A stretch of DNA of 64,000 nt from Hyphococcus sp. (GTDB lineage: Bacteria; Pseudomonadota; Alphaproteobacteria; Caulobacterales; Parvularculaceae). Numbering within the stretch: the first letter of the stretch is position 1; each line of letters opens with the position of its first letter. Below the pieces are notes generated by a model that worked only from the letters and a program-made list of their open reading frames with translations, did no database searches and was not told the origin of the DNA. The stretch lies in the NCBI GenBank assembly GCA_021776375.1, contig JAJFGA010000042.1, forward strand, positions 52,327-116,326. The letters are read 5' to 3'. This document shows, piece after piece, positions 33,090 to 41,491 of this stretch. The translations under genes and the position numbers were made by a program.

Positions 33090-34382
33090 CTAATTCAGCC
33101 GCCGCACGCCGGGTCGCGGCGCGGCGGGGTTCAACATCAAATCGGTGAGCGCCCAGACCAGCGCGTCGAGACGGTCGGGGCTTTTGCCGGCAGAACTGGC
33201 GCCTGTATATGACGCCATCTGCTCTTCAAGCGCCGGGAAGGCGCCGACATGACGCACGCGCCCCTGTTCATAGAGCGCGGCAATCGGTTCCGCGCGCAGG
33301 CGCTTGCCTCTGGTCGCATAAACGCTTTTAACGGGCGCGGCGGCGTCGACCTGGGCGATCACCGCCTTGACCATCTCGCCGCCCTGGTTGACTTCAACTA
33401 CAATCCGGTCGGCTTCATATTCATGGAAGGCGGCGACGGCGCGCTCCGCCCACTGGCGCGGCGACAGCCCCGGTGCGGAGCGGTCAGCGAGCAGGTAAGC
33501 GACGCGCTGGTCATTCACCCCGCCCCCGATATCAGCAACGCCGGCGACAATGATACCGCATTCATCAGCATCAGGACCACTCGTCGCCGGCGGATCAACC
33601 GCAACAACAATCCGCGACAGCGGCGGGTAATAGGAAATTCGCGCCGCCTCAATCATATTCCATGACCACAAGGCGCCGATGACGTCATCAACAATCTCGC
33701 CGAGCAACTCCTGACGGCCGAGCGCCGTGCCTTCGTAAGCGGCGGCGATTTCGGTGAAAAATGCTTCCGACAGGTTCGCGCGGTTGGCGTAGCTGGAGGC
33801 GCGCGTCAGCGTTGTCGTGGCGGCGGCAATGAGGCGTTTGATCAGCGCCATTGGCCGCGGCGTCGTGGTCGCGATCTGGCGCGGGCGTTTGCCGAGCCGC
33901 AAAGCCAGCTGCAGGTTTGACCAGGTCTCTTCCGGATAGCGCCATTTACACAACTCATCCGCCCACGCAGCATCAAACTGATAGCCGCGCAAGCCATCGG
34001 GGTCTTCCGCCGAAAATGCATAGGCGACCGCACCATTGGGCCACACCAGACGGCGGCGCGAGGGCTCATAGGTCGGACGCGAAAGGTCCGCGGCGACGGC
34101 GCACAAGCCGGAGGGGCCCTCAATCATGACCTCCCTCGCATCGGCGTATGTCTCAGCCACCAGCGCGATAGCGCGGGCGCTATTGCGATCGCCGCTGTCG
34201 TCATTGGCCGCACCGTCGGCGACGAGGGCGCGAATCCATTCCGCGCCAGCGCGGGTTTTGCCAGCGCCGCGGCCGCCGAGAATGAACCATGTGGTCCAGT
34301 CGCCGGCAGGTTCGATTTGGTATTTATGCGCATGGGCCATCCACGCCTTGTGCTTTTGCTGCTCCAGCACCCGCGCAATCAT
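33090..34382 (-). CDS. GTA terminase large subunit (g2 homologue)
   Basis: About 430 aa; ATPase and nuclease that packages cell DNA into heads. The Walker A is GGRGAGKTRAGAEW (residues 36-43 of this start), the Walker B region DAAWADELCKW, and nuclease acids lie in VAVDPPATSGPDADE and in DRLDALVWALTDL. A longer frame to 34520 exists, but the region upstream of 34382 overlaps the small-subunit gene and does not look like the family; the ATG at 34382 gives the usual length. It overlaps g1 by 59 bp. Confidence 0.93.
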   Translation of the reverse strand: MIARVLEQQKHKAWMAHAHKYQIEPAGDWTTWFILGGRGAGKTRAGAEWIRALVADGAANDDSGDRNSARAIALVAETYADAREVMIEGPSGLCAVAADLSRPTYEPSRRRLVWPNGAVAYAFSAEDPDGLRGYQFDAAWADELCKWRYPEETWSNLQLALRLGKRPRQIATTTPRPMALIKRLIAAATTTLTRASSYANRANLSEAFFTEIAAAYEGTALGRQELLGEIVDDVIGALWSWNMIEAARISYYPPLSRIVVAVDPPATSGPDADECGIIVAGVADIGGGVNDQRVAYLLADRSAPGLSPRQWAERAVAAFHEYEADRIVVEVNQGGEMVKAVIAQVDAAAPVKSVYATRGKRLRAEPIAALYEQGRVRHVGAFPALEEQMASYTGASSAGKSPDRLDALVWALTDLMLNPAAPRPGVRRLN

Positions 34383-34764
34383 CTTCCGCACCGCCTCCGA
34401 CTTGTTCTGCAGCGTTTGCTTGTTCTTCGCGTTCGATGCGATCGACCCGGGCGACAATGTCGCGGTAGATTTTTCGGATATCTTCGTCGTTATAAGATGG
34501 CGTTTTGGGTGCTCCGTCATGGAGGTCTGTTTCCTTTTCGTCCTGAGTTTTCATGCGCCGGGCGATTTCCGCCGCGCTCATAAGCGTGCGCAGCGACCGC
34601 GCGCCGCGGTCAAAGGCTTCGTCGACGGCGTCCTCTTTCATGAGGGCGGACGTGCGGCGCAGCGCAATGACGCGAATGCGTTCATAGAGCGGTTCCCAGC
34701 TCATATTTTTATCTGTGTGCGGCGGTTTTTCCGCATGGGGGCTATTTGAGCAATTTTTCATCAT
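34324..34764 (-). CDS. GTA small terminase subunit-like protein (g1 position)
   Basis: Up to 146 aa. The core (from MSWEPLYERIRVIALRR) is helical and charged, with SAAEIARRMKTQDEKE in the middle, and the C-terminal ~35 residues are Ala/Gly-rich and overlap the large terminase. Position and size match RcGTA g1, the small terminase. Start unsure: 34764, 34761 or 34704; none has a strong ribosome site. It is the first gene of the cluster, so its promoter should lie in 34765-35035. Confidence 0.65.
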   Translation of the reverse strand: MMKNCSNSPHAEKPPHTDKNMSWEPLYERIRVIALRRTSALMKEDAVDEAFDRGARSLRTLMSAAEIARRMKTQDEKETDLHDGAPKTPSYNDEDIRKIYRDIVARVDRIEREEQANAAEQVGGGAEDDCAGAGAAKAQGVDGPCA

Positions 34765-34898
34765 GAAAAGCAGGATAGGACCGCCGAAAGCCGTGAGGAT
34801 AACTTTTCACCAAATATAGGTTTTATGGCCAACTACCCTCTCAGGGTGGTATTTTTGAGAAATCGACTCGCCTTATTGGGGTGCGATTTTGGGTGTTT

Positions 34899-34912
34899 GG
34901 GGGGGGGGGGGG
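34899..34912. repeat. Homopolymeric run of 14 G in the region upstream of the GTA cluster
   Basis: Uninterrupted G14 (C14 on the GTA coding strand), about 135 bp upstream of the first GTA start, in a 270 bp stretch without a gene. Tracts of this length are prone to slippage in cells and to sequencing error. The same stretch has a small hairpin (ACCCT-CTC-AGGGT) near 34837-34849. Confidence 0.9.
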
Positions 34913-35035
34913 ACGACGTCAAACGCAGAAACGCGCCGCGATTCTGTGAATTTCACGGCTTTATGAAGCGCAGAACGACGTTCTTATGTATCGGTCTGTA
35001 GGCTGATTATTGAGCCAACAGCGCGCAATGCGGCG

Positions 35036-35142
35036 ATCCTTCGCGACGCGATGCTACGCATCGCTCCTCAGGATGAGGGTGGCTTGTTATCAACAAACAC
35101 CACCTCATCCTGAGGAGGCCCGAAAGGGCCGTCGCGAAGGAT
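35036..35142. repeat. Family A intergenic palindrome, copy 4 of 7
   Basis: Outer arms GATCCTTCGCGACG and GTCGCGAAGGATC, inner arms CTCCTCAGGATGAGG and CCTCATCCTGAGGAG. Both outer arms are perfect. It lies between the GTA start region and the YcgN gene. Confidence 0.9.
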
Positions 35143-35176
35143 CGCCGCAAGCGCAAGGCCAACCAAGTAAACGCCC

Positions 35177-35614
35177 CTACCGCGTCTTGGTAATCCGCGA
35201 CTCTAACAACGCGTCGTCGATATCATCTTCGGAAATCAAATCCGGCGAGACCGCGATGCCGGCGCGCTCGACGCTTGCCGGATCGCCGGTGATCAACGGG
35301 TGCCAGTCCGGCAGCGTCTTGCCATTGGCGAGGCGGCGATAGGCGCAACTATCCGGCATCCAACTCAGCGTCTTGGCGTTCTCCGGCGTCAGCTGCACGC
35401 AATCGGAAACCCGCGTCAGGCGGTTCTCATAATCCCGGCAGCGGCGCTTTTTGGCGTCAAACAACGTGCAGCCGACATCGGTCTCAAACACGTCGCCGGT
35501 CTCTTCATTGTGAAGAATATAAAGACAACACCGCCCGCACCCATCGCACAGCGATTCCCATTCGGCCTGGCTCATCTCGGCGAGAGATTTTGTTTCCCAG
35601 AAGGGCTGGGTCAT
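35177..35614 (-). CDS. YcgN family cysteine-cluster protein (UPF0260)
   Basis: 145 aa. The hallmark is the N-terminal cysteine cluster LCDGCGRCC, followed by GCTLFD, RRCRDYENR, DCVQLTP and WMPDSCAYR, a pattern of eight or more cysteines expected to bind a metal or iron-sulfur cluster. Molecular function is not established for the family. It overlaps the upstream regulator gene by 4 bp, so the two are co-expressed. Confidence 0.9.
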   Translation of the reverse strand: MTQPFWETKSLAEMSQAEWESLCDGCGRCCLYILHNEETGDVFETDVGCTLFDAKKRRCRDYENRLTRVSDCVQLTPENAKTLSWMPDSCAYRRLANGKTLPDWHPLITGDPASVERAGIAVSPDLISEDDIDDALLESRITKTR

Positions 35615-36285
35615 GCCTTCCCCTTCACCCGATACACACAGCGCCGCGCGCCGGTGAGGATGTGGTCTTCGCGGGTGACGGTCGCATCCTTGCCCAGAAC
35701 ATCTGAAAAAACTTTTAGCTCATTCGCGCAAAGGCCGGTGCAGGCCTTTGCCGCCGAACAGATCGGGCAGTGGTTTTCAATCAACAACCAGTCGCGACCG
35801 TCTTTTTTGGCTTCAGCCATATAACCTTCGTCCGAGCGCGCGCCAGCGAGGCGGCGGACACGGTCGCCAAGGGTTTTGGCGGGGCTAAGCTTTTCGCCAT
35901 AGGCGGCGCGCTGCTTACTCCCATGTTTTTTCACCAGCTTGGCGAGGCCTTCCGCGCCGAACAAGTCTTCAACCGATTTGATCATCTCCACGGCAAGGCC
36001 CTGATGCGCGTCCGGGAAGACCCGCGCCGATGCATCGGTCAGCGACCAGTATTTGACCGGGCGGCCCCTGCCTCTGTTTTGGGCCTTCGCTTCAGAGCGT
36101 TCCTCAACCAGACCCTCGCCTTGTAGATCATACAAATGCAGCCGCGCCGCCATCGGCGTGAGCTCAAGCGCCTTGCCGAGAGCGCTCGCGGACTGCTCAC
36201 CCCGACGCTTTAAGAGGTCGAGGATTGCCTGGCGCGTTGGCGTTGTGGGTTTGCTGGCGGGTTTTTCTCCAGAATTCATACGCAT
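35611..36285 (-). CDS. SufR-like iron-sulfur-binding HTH transcriptional regulator
   Basis: 224 aa. An N-terminal winged helix (about 17-85: ILDLLKRRGEQSASALGKAL, then TPMAARLHLYDLQGEGLVEE) is followed by a C-terminal domain with the cysteine set ENHCPICSAAKACTGLC and, 30 residues on, ARRCVYRV. This HCPxC...C...EL...H...G..C.Y pattern is that of SufR-type repressors, which sense Fe-S status. It is co-transcribed with ycgN. The suf operon itself is not in the window, although a sufE homologue is at 61952. Confidence 0.75.
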   Translation of the reverse strand: MRMNSGEKPASKPTTPTRQAILDLLKRRGEQSASALGKALELTPMAARLHLYDLQGEGLVEERSEAKAQNRGRGRPVKYWSLTDASARVFPDAHQGLAVEMIKSVEDLFGAEGLAKLVKKHGSKQRAAYGEKLSPAKTLGDRVRRLAGARSDEGYMAEAKKDGRDWLLIENHCPICSAAKACTGLCANELKVFSDVLGKDATVTREDHILTGARRCVYRVKGKA

Positions 36286-36306
36286 TTACCCTTGCACATG
36301 TCGTTT

Positions 36307-36421
36307 ATCCTTCGCGACGGCCCTTCGGGCCTCCTCAGGATGAGGAATGTTTTTTGTAACGAACTCCACCCTCATCCTGAGGAGGTTTAGGCGCGTTAGC
36401 GCCAAAACCGTCGCGAAGGAT
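36307..36421. repeat. Family A intergenic palindrome, copy 5 of 7
   Basis: Outer arms ATCCTTCGCGACGG and CCGTCGCGAAGGAT; inner arms CTCCTCAGGATGAGG and CCTCATCCTGAGGAG. Centre about 25 bp. It lies between the divergently transcribed SufR-like and VOC genes. Confidence 0.9.
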
Positions 36422-36533
36422 CGGTTTTCCCAATAGGCATGATCGATATTTTGCTCATGGATTCTTTTATAAAGCTATTGCTTTTAAAAACAAGGGCCAT
36501 TATTGAAAGGAAATACTTTCTTAATAGGAGGCT

Positions 36534-36992
36534 ATGATGATGAATACGCAAGCAGACAAACCAAAACTGGAGCACGTCAATCTGATCGTCACGGCGATCG
36601 AGCCGACTGTCGCGTTCCTTACGGCGGCGTTTCCCGGCTGGCGGGTGCGCGGGCGCGGCAATGAACCTTTCGCCGGCATGGCCCGCGAATGGGTTCACGT
36701 TGGTGATGACGAAGATTATCTGGCGCTGACCGCCTATGACATGCCGGCGGACCAAAAAGGCAGCCAGCGCGATTTGTCGGGCCCAACGCCGGGGCTTGCC
36801 CATCTCGGCTTCGTCGTTGCGTCCATTGATGATGTGGTCGCCCGCCTGGAAAAAGCGGGCTTTGCGCCAACGCTTTGGGGCCAGGATCACCCGCATCGCC
36901 GTCGCGTCTATTTTCTCGACGCCGAAGGCATTGAATATGAATTCATCGAATATCTGAGCCAAGCGCCCGAGGAGCGGAACCTTTATGTCTGA
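36534..36992 (+). CDS. VOC-family (glyoxalase/dioxygenase-fold) protein
   Basis: 152 aa with two beta-alpha-beta-beta-beta modules: LEHVNLIVTAIEPTVAFLTA at the N-terminus and GLAHLGFVVASIDDVVARLE in the second half, closing with RRVYFLDAEGIEYEFIEYL. His in EHVNL, His in LAHLGF and Glu in EYEFIEY are the expected metal ligands. The substrate is unknown. An AGGAGG-type site precedes the ATG. It overlaps the next gene by 8 bp, which suggests joint function with the FMN reductase. Confidence 0.8.
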   Translation: MMMNTQADKPKLEHVNLIVTAIEPTVAFLTAAFPGWRVRGRGNEPFAGMAREWVHVGDDEDYLALTAYDMPADQKGSQRDLSGPTPGLAHLGFVVASIDDVVARLEKAGFAPTLWGQDHPHRRRVYFLDAEGIEYEFIEYLSQAPEERNLYV

Positions 36993-37581
36993 TGGTGGTG
37001 ATCTGGTCGAATTCTTGCGCCGCATATTTGAACGGCGGCGCGAGAGAGCTGCGTCAAGTGAAATCCTTGGCGTCCTCGGCTCAAGCAACAATGACGGCAA
37101 CACGGCGGCGCTCACTAGCGCCGTGTTCGCCCCTCTACCAAATTCCGCGCTTGTCAATCTTAACAACCTTGCCATCGCGCCATACGATTATCAAAATCGT
37201 CATGATAATGATGATTTCCTCCAACTGGCGGAGAAAATCGTCGCGGCGAAGACCATTGTCTTCGCCTCGCCGGTCTACTGGTATTCCATGAGCGCGCAGA
37301 TGAAGATTTTTTTCGACCGACTGACCGGCCTCACCAAAACCCACAAACACCTTGGCAAAGCGCTAGCCGGAAAATCCGCTTTCCTGATCGCCACCGGCGG
37401 CAGCCCCGAGCCACCGGCAAGCTTCGAGCCGCCCTTTGCCGAGACCGCGCGCTATTTCAATCTGTGCTGGGGCGGGATGTTGTACCAGCCCGGCGATGAC
37501 GCCATCGATGTGGCCGCCGCGGAGGATTTCGCAAAACGAATCGATCGGTCAACATATGAGGCCCCCGCTTGCGCTGCGTAA
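36985..37581 (+). CDS. NAD(P)H-dependent FMN reductase / flavodoxin-like protein
   Basis: 198 aa. The FMN-phosphate loop GSSNNDGNTAAL follows a first beta-strand (residues ~28-45), and the second flavin block FASPVYWYSMSAQMKIFFDR (residues ~93-112) is the signature of the WrbA/NAD(P)H-FMN reductase type. The C-terminal GGSPEPP fits. The first ~25 residues are a basic extension. Translationally coupled to the VOC protein. Confidence 0.82.
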   Translation: MSDGGDLVEFLRRIFERRRERAASSEILGVLGSSNNDGNTAALTSAVFAPLPNSALVNLNNLAIAPYDYQNRHDNDDFLQLAEKIVAAKTIVFASPVYWYSMSAQMKIFFDRLTGLTKTHKHLGKALAGKSAFLIATGGSPEPPASFEPPFAETARYFNLCWGGMLYQPGDDAIDVAAAEDFAKRIDRSTYEAPACAA

Positions 37582-37697
37582 AAATCGTCATTACCGCCAA
37601 ATAACCGTGCGTGGGTTCTTTTGCTCTTAATGACTTTTCAAGCTGTCCTGATATAGGCTGGGACTTCGCCCAAAGCGCAACAGGCCAAAACATCGCC

Positions 37698-38081
37698 ATG
37701 CAATTCAAGACCTTCAACGGCTCCCTGGCTTTCCTGCTTACGCCGATTTTCCTAAGCGCGCTTGCGGCCTGCGCCGCCACCTCCACCGAAGCCTGGCGCC
37801 CGGACGGCGTCGCCTATTCGGCAGACCTGGCGCTCTCGGACGAGGTTGCTGCGCTTGCCGGACGGCAGGGCTCGCAAGACGAGGCCGCCGCCGCACAGGA
37901 ATTTGTCGATTACGTTCTCAGTGACGGCGTTATCGACGCGGCCGAGCGCGAGATCTTGCGCGAGCTTCTCGCCCTGGGCCCGCGCGGTGATCTTCGTTAT
38001 CTTTATCAATCTACTCCCTATGCTAATCTTGTGGCGCCGTCGCCGGCGGCGCGCACAATATTGAGCATTGTGGATGAGTAA
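37698..38081 (+). CDS. Hypothetical lipoprotein, 127 aa
   Basis: Not recognised. The N-terminus is a lipoprotein signal peptide with lipobox LAAC (Cys at about residue 22) after a hydrophobic run (AFLLTPIFLSALAAC). The mature part is acidic and helical (EFVDYVLSDGVIDAAEREIL). The ATG at 37698 was chosen because the longer frame would put a polar segment in front of the signal peptide. It overlaps the next gene by 8 bp. Confidence 0.6.
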   Translation: MQFKTFNGSLAFLLTPIFLSALAACAATSTEAWRPDGVAYSADLALSDEVAALAGRQGSQDEAAAAQEFVDYVLSDGVIDAAEREILRELLALGPRGDLRYLYQSTPYANLVAPSPAARTILSIVDE

Positions 38082-38547
38082 GTCCTCGCGCGCCAGCAAG
38101 GGCGTCGCACAGGCCACAACCAGCCTCAGCGCCACCGCCGCCGAGATTGTTCTGCTCGACCTTTATGACCGCCCGTTTCTACATGAGCAGGGACAAACCG
38201 TGACGCGCGGATTTGTCGAGTTCTTTGAGTTCGACGAAGACGACCGCTGGAGCCTGTTTCTTCGCGATACCGAATACCTCCACAAAGATAGCGGCGAATG
38301 GCGCCCCGATTGCGCCTCGGATGAATATTGCGGCTCAATCGAGCACGCGTCCTTTGAGCGCTACTTTTCCGGGCGCTCGCCGATTTTTGATATCGGGCTG
38401 GAGATCACCTGCTACGGCATTTACATCTTTGTCGGGCCCCTGTTTGCCGGAGCCCAGCTTGGCGAATCAATGGCGGGCGATCCCTGGCGCAACATCGACT
38501 GGCCGGCGCTGGACACCGACGCCCTGTCGCCCGGGCCTATGAAATGA
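38074..38547 (+). CDS. Hypothetical protein, 157 aa
   Basis: Not recognised. Acidic and aromatic-rich, with one hydrophobic stretch near residues 115-128 (GLEITCYGIYIFVGPLFAGA) that may be membrane-associated. It begins inside the stop of the lipoprotein gene (ATGAGTAA), so the two form a pair. It contains three cysteines (CASDEYCG and ITCYG). Confidence 0.5.
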   Translation: MSKSSRASKGVAQATTSLSATAAEIVLLDLYDRPFLHEQGQTVTRGFVEFFEFDEDDRWSLFLRDTEYLHKDSGEWRPDCASDEYCGSIEHASFERYFSGRSPIFDIGLEITCYGIYIFVGPLFAGAQLGESMAGDPWRNIDWPALDTDALSPGPMK

Positions 38548-38767
38548 ACGGCGCTTATGGCGCTGTCGCTCTCCTGATGCGCCAAATCGGTTCCAGCCCG
38601 CCCATAGCCTTGAGCTGCGATGACCGCCCAATTGGCGGTTCTCCTTACGAGGGTTTCATCGGCCGCTAAATCTCTTTACTTGCGCCCTTTTCCCGCCGCC
38701 TTTATCGACGCATATCGGCTGAAAATATGGGCTGTATCCAGACCGGCCGCTGACATAGTATGGGGCG

Positions 38768-40930
38768 ATGACAAAATCTGGCGATCATAAGGATGATGGC
38801 GGGCTGCCGGCTCGGATGGGGCCCGCCAGAGTGGAGCCCACCCTTGAGGGCCCTGCTCGAAAGGGGCTTGCAGCGACGCTGCTCGCTGATTTTCTGCGCG
38901 GCGCGCGGGCGCTGCCGGGCGATGTTGCAGGGTTGTTCAGGCGCAAACCAAAACCCGCCGCCGCTGCGGGGCCTTACGCGGAAAGCGTCAAATATGAGCG
39001 CGCGCCAGGTCAGGGCCGGGCGTGGCGCGATCTCATGTGGAGCTTTGCCGCAGCAGCAACGTCGCTTGGGTTTTTTGGCGCAATTGCCGGGTTGTGGCTT
39101 GGGTTTATCATCATGGCGCCGCGCATTCCCGGCGGCGCCGACATGTGGAACGTCAACCGCCAGTCGGCGATTATCGTCCTGGACCGCAATGGCGAGGAGA
39201 TCGCCGCGCGCGGCGCGCGTTATGGCGAACAGGTCGAGCCAGAAGAGCTTCCAGCTTTTTTCATCCAGGCTATTCTGTCCACGGAGGACCGCCGGTTCTA
39301 TGAACATGGCGGCGTAGATCTGCGCGGAATTATGCGCGCCGCGGTGACCAACGCCAAATCCGGCAGCGTCGTCCAGGGCGGCTCGACCATCACCCAGCAG
39401 CTGGCCAAAAACTTATTCCTCTCGCCGGCGCAAACCTACGAGCGTAAAATCCGCGAGGCGCAACTGGCCCTGTGGCTTGAGGGTCATTACACCAAGAACC
39501 AGATCCTTTCATTTTATATCAACCGGATTTATCTCGGCGCCGGCACGTACGGCGTAGAATCCGCGGCGCAGACTTATTTTGCAAAATCAGCGCGCGATGT
39601 AACCCTGGCCGAGGCGGTGATGCTGGCCGGCCTGCCCAAGGCGCCCTCGACTTATGCGCCAACACAAAACCCCAAAGGCGCCGAGCGACGCGCCTCTGAA
39701 GTGCTCGACAATCTGCTGGAGACCGGCGCGATCACCCCGTTTGATGCCCGCGCGGCGCGTCAGAGCCCGGCCCAGGTGATTAATCAGAATACGGATTCGG
39801 ACCTTGGCTATTTCTTCGACTATGCAGCGGCGAAAGCCAAGACACTCACTGGCGCCATCGCCGGCGACATTGTCGTGACGACCACCATCGACCAGAAGCT
39901 GCAACGCGACGCGGAAGCCGCGGTCGCCGCCGGGCTGACGGTTGAAAATCGATTGAAAGGCGCCGACCAGGCGGCGCTCATCGCCTATGACGCCGACGGC
40001 GCGCTTCGCGCCATGGTCGGCGGACGGTCCTACAAAGAGAGCCAGTTCAACCGCGCCGTGCAAGCCAAACGCCAGCCCGGCTCGGCGTTCAAACCATTCG
40101 TCTACGCCGCCGCCATGGAGGCTGGCCTGACGCCGCAATCGCGCTTTGTTGACCAGCCGGTGAGTTATGACGGCTGGTCGCCGACCAATTACACCGACGG
40201 CTATATCGGTCCGGTGCGCCTGACTGAAGCGATGGCAAAATCAATCAACACCGTCGCCGCGCAAGTCTCCGAGCGCGTTGGCCCAACAAAAGTTGCGGCG
40301 CTCGCCATGCGCTTTGGCATTCCGGATGTCTCCTCCTACCGCGCCATAGCGCTCGGCGCCGTCGACCTGACGCTTGAAGATCTCACCGGCGCATACCTGC
40401 CGTTCGCGCGCGGCGGGCTGAAGCCGGAGCCTTACGCGATTGCTAAGATCGAGAGCCTTGATGGCGCGGTTATCTATGAACATCGCCGCCAAAAAACTGA
40501 GCGAGTGATGACCAAACGCTCGGCCAAGGATATGAACCACCTGCTCTATCAGGTGATGCATTCCGGCACCGGCCGGCGCGCGAGCCTCGGCCGGCGCAAC
40601 GCCGCCGGCAAGACCGGCACCACCAATGATTGGCGCGACGCCTGGTTCGTCGGTTATACGCCGCAAATTACCGCCGGCGTCTGGGTCGGCAATGACGACT
40701 ACCGGCCGATGGATAAAGTCACCGGCGGCGCGATCCCTGCGGAAATCTGGAAGCGCTTTATGATCTCTTCGCATCAGGGGCTGCGTCTGGCGAAAATAGA
40801 CGGCGCCTATCCGGCCGTCTCTTACGCCGCCGAGCCAACGCTGCTTAATTTCTACACGGATGTCTCCGACGGCTTCACCCGTGTCCGCCGCGACGGCAAT
40901 GAGCGTCGCGCACGCAGAAGGCGGCGGTAG
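38768..40930 (+). CDS. Penicillin-binding protein 1A family bifunctional transglycosylase/transpeptidase
   Basis: 720 aa, class A PBP that polymerises and crosslinks peptidoglycan. A basic, Ala/Pro-rich cytoplasmic tail of ~95 residues precedes one membrane helix (about 98-118). The glycosyltransferase (150-330) has the catalytic E173 in STEDRRFYEHGG and GGSTITQQLAKN. The transpeptidase has S439/K442 (GSAFKPF), S492-I-N494 and K615 (GKTGTT). It ends in a poly-Arg tail. The last 184 bp of the gene are repeated at 42269-42452, beyond a 1.3 kb insert. Confidence 0.95.
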   Translation: MTKSGDHKDDGGLPARMGPARVEPTLEGPARKGLAATLLADFLRGARALPGDVAGLFRRKPKPAAAAGPYAESVKYERAPGQGRAWRDLMWSFAAAATSLGFFGAIAGLWLGFIIMAPRIPGGADMWNVNRQSAIIVLDRNGEEIAARGARYGEQVEPEELPAFFIQAILSTEDRRFYEHGGVDLRGIMRAAVTNAKSGSVVQGGSTITQQLAKNLFLSPAQTYERKIREAQLALWLEGHYTKNQILSFYINRIYLGAGTYGVESAAQTYFAKSARDVTLAEAVMLAGLPKAPSTYAPTQNPKGAERRASEVLDNLLETGAITPFDARAARQSPAQVINQNTDSDLGYFFDYAAAKAKTLTGAIAGDIVVTTTIDQKLQRDAEAAVAAGLTVENRLKGADQAALIAYDADGALRAMVGGRSYKESQFNRAVQAKRQPGSAFKPFVYAAAMEAGLTPQSRFVDQPVSYDGWSPTNYTDGYIGPVRLTEAMAKSINTVAAQVSERVGPTKVAALAMRFGIPDVSSYRAIALGAVDLTLEDLTGAYLPFARGGLKPEPYAIAKIESLDGAVIYEHRRQKTERVMTKRSAKDMNHLLYQVMHSGTGRRASLGRRNAAGKTGTTNDWRDAWFVGYTPQITAGVWVGNDDYRPMDKVTGGAIPAEIWKRFMISSHQGLRLAKIDGAYPAVSYAAEPTLLNFYTDVSDGFTRVRRDGNERRARRRRR
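40746..40929 (+). repeat. 184-bp direct repeat, left copy (3' end of the PBP1A gene)
   Basis: Identical in length and frame to 42269-42452, with 6 base differences in 184, all at third codon positions and all synonymous. This copy is the functional 3' end of the gene; the repeat boundary starts within the codon series for IWKRFM and ends at the stop codon. Confidence 0.97.
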
Positions 40931-40934
40931 ACGC

Positions 40935-41477
40935 CTAGCAGGCTGGTTGCGCTGGAAATTTCCTGCCATTGTAGCCAACACCTACATAGCGCCCATTAGA
41001 GAACCAGATGTAGCCCTCGGCTGGTCCGGTTTGGCCGTTCACGTAACGATGCAGCGTCCCCCAGCCTGATGCAACGTAAGGCACCCCGTTCACCATAAAA
41101 CAATTCGGCACCCGATTAGGCACCTGTTGCAAATTTGGCGCGCGATTTTCAACCTCCTGCGCTACAGAAATGCAATAGGGACACCGGGTTGTATGACGCC
41201 GCGTGCCTTCGCCATCTCCCCACGTATCGTCAACATGATCTTGTAAATCACGCGGCGCCCGCTCAATCTCTTGCTCTATGGGCAACACTCGCTCCACCAG
41301 CTTGCGCAAAGCACCGTCTGCCATTCGCTCGATGTCATCTTTGTAGTTCTCTTCTACAAAGTTGATGACCGCGTCGCGAAACTTACCAGCGAATGCTGGC
41401 GGCGCGATGGCGACAACCGCAACACCGGCACCGCCGGAAAAAATAAACTGCCGTCGAGAAAAGTTTGATTTTTCCAT
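40935..41477 (-). CDS. Tat-exported cysteine-rich hypothetical protein
   Basis: 180 aa. The N-terminus has a twin-arginine signal (SRRQFIFSGG, followed by a hydrophobic stretch GVAVVAIAPPAFAG), suggesting export of a folded, possibly cofactor-bearing protein. The middle is charged and helical; the C-terminal half has TTRCPYCISVAQEVENRAP, a single Cys (NCFMVNG) and a Trp/Tyr/Gly-rich end. Family not recognised. The stop lies 5 bp inside the repeat boundary, next to the PBP1A stop. It probably forms one operon with the metalloprotease gene (15 bp between). Confidence 0.6.
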   Translation of the reverse strand: MEKSNFSRRQFIFSGGAGVAVVAIAPPAFAGKFRDAVINFVEENYKDDIERMADGALRKLVERVLPIEQEIERAPRDLQDHVDDTWGDGEGTRRHTTRCPYCISVAQEVENRAPNLQQVPNRVPNCFMVNGVPYVASGWGTLHRYVNGQTGPAEGYIWFSNGRYVGVGYNGRKFPAQPAC

Positions 41478-41491
41478 GGTTAGCCCTTTGC

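Larger units (their letters stand above)
19654..34764 (-). mobile_element. Complete RcGTA-like gene transfer agent structural cluster
   Basis: Seventeen genes on one strand correspond in kind and order to the Rhodobacter capsulatus GTA genes g1 to g15, including g3.5 and g10.1: terminases, portal, small membrane protein, prohead protease, capsid, connectors, tail tube, two tail chaperones, tape measure, two tail-tip proteins (DUF2460, DUF2163), NlpC/P60 peptidase and the large TIM-barrel baseplate protein. There is no integrase, repressor, replication or lysis gene. That absence and the normal host codon use mark it as a domesticated GTA rather than a prophage. Lysis and head-spike genes, which lie elsewhere in known hosts, are not in this window. 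Confidence 0.9.

Noticed and set aside
19654..34764. The GTA cluster considered as an active temperate prophage
   Set aside because: No integrase, repressor, replication or lysis genes, no flanking att duplication, and gene order and sizes match GTA rather than phage.
34899..34912. The G14 tract considered as a sequencing or assembly artefact
   Set aside because: It cannot be excluded from the sequence; it is kept as a finding because its position before the GTA operon is biologically suggestive, but its exact length should not be trusted.
36396..37175. A 259-codon minus-strand frame across the VOC and FMN reductase genes
   Set aside because: Antisense to two well-supported genes with motifs; basic, motif-free translation.
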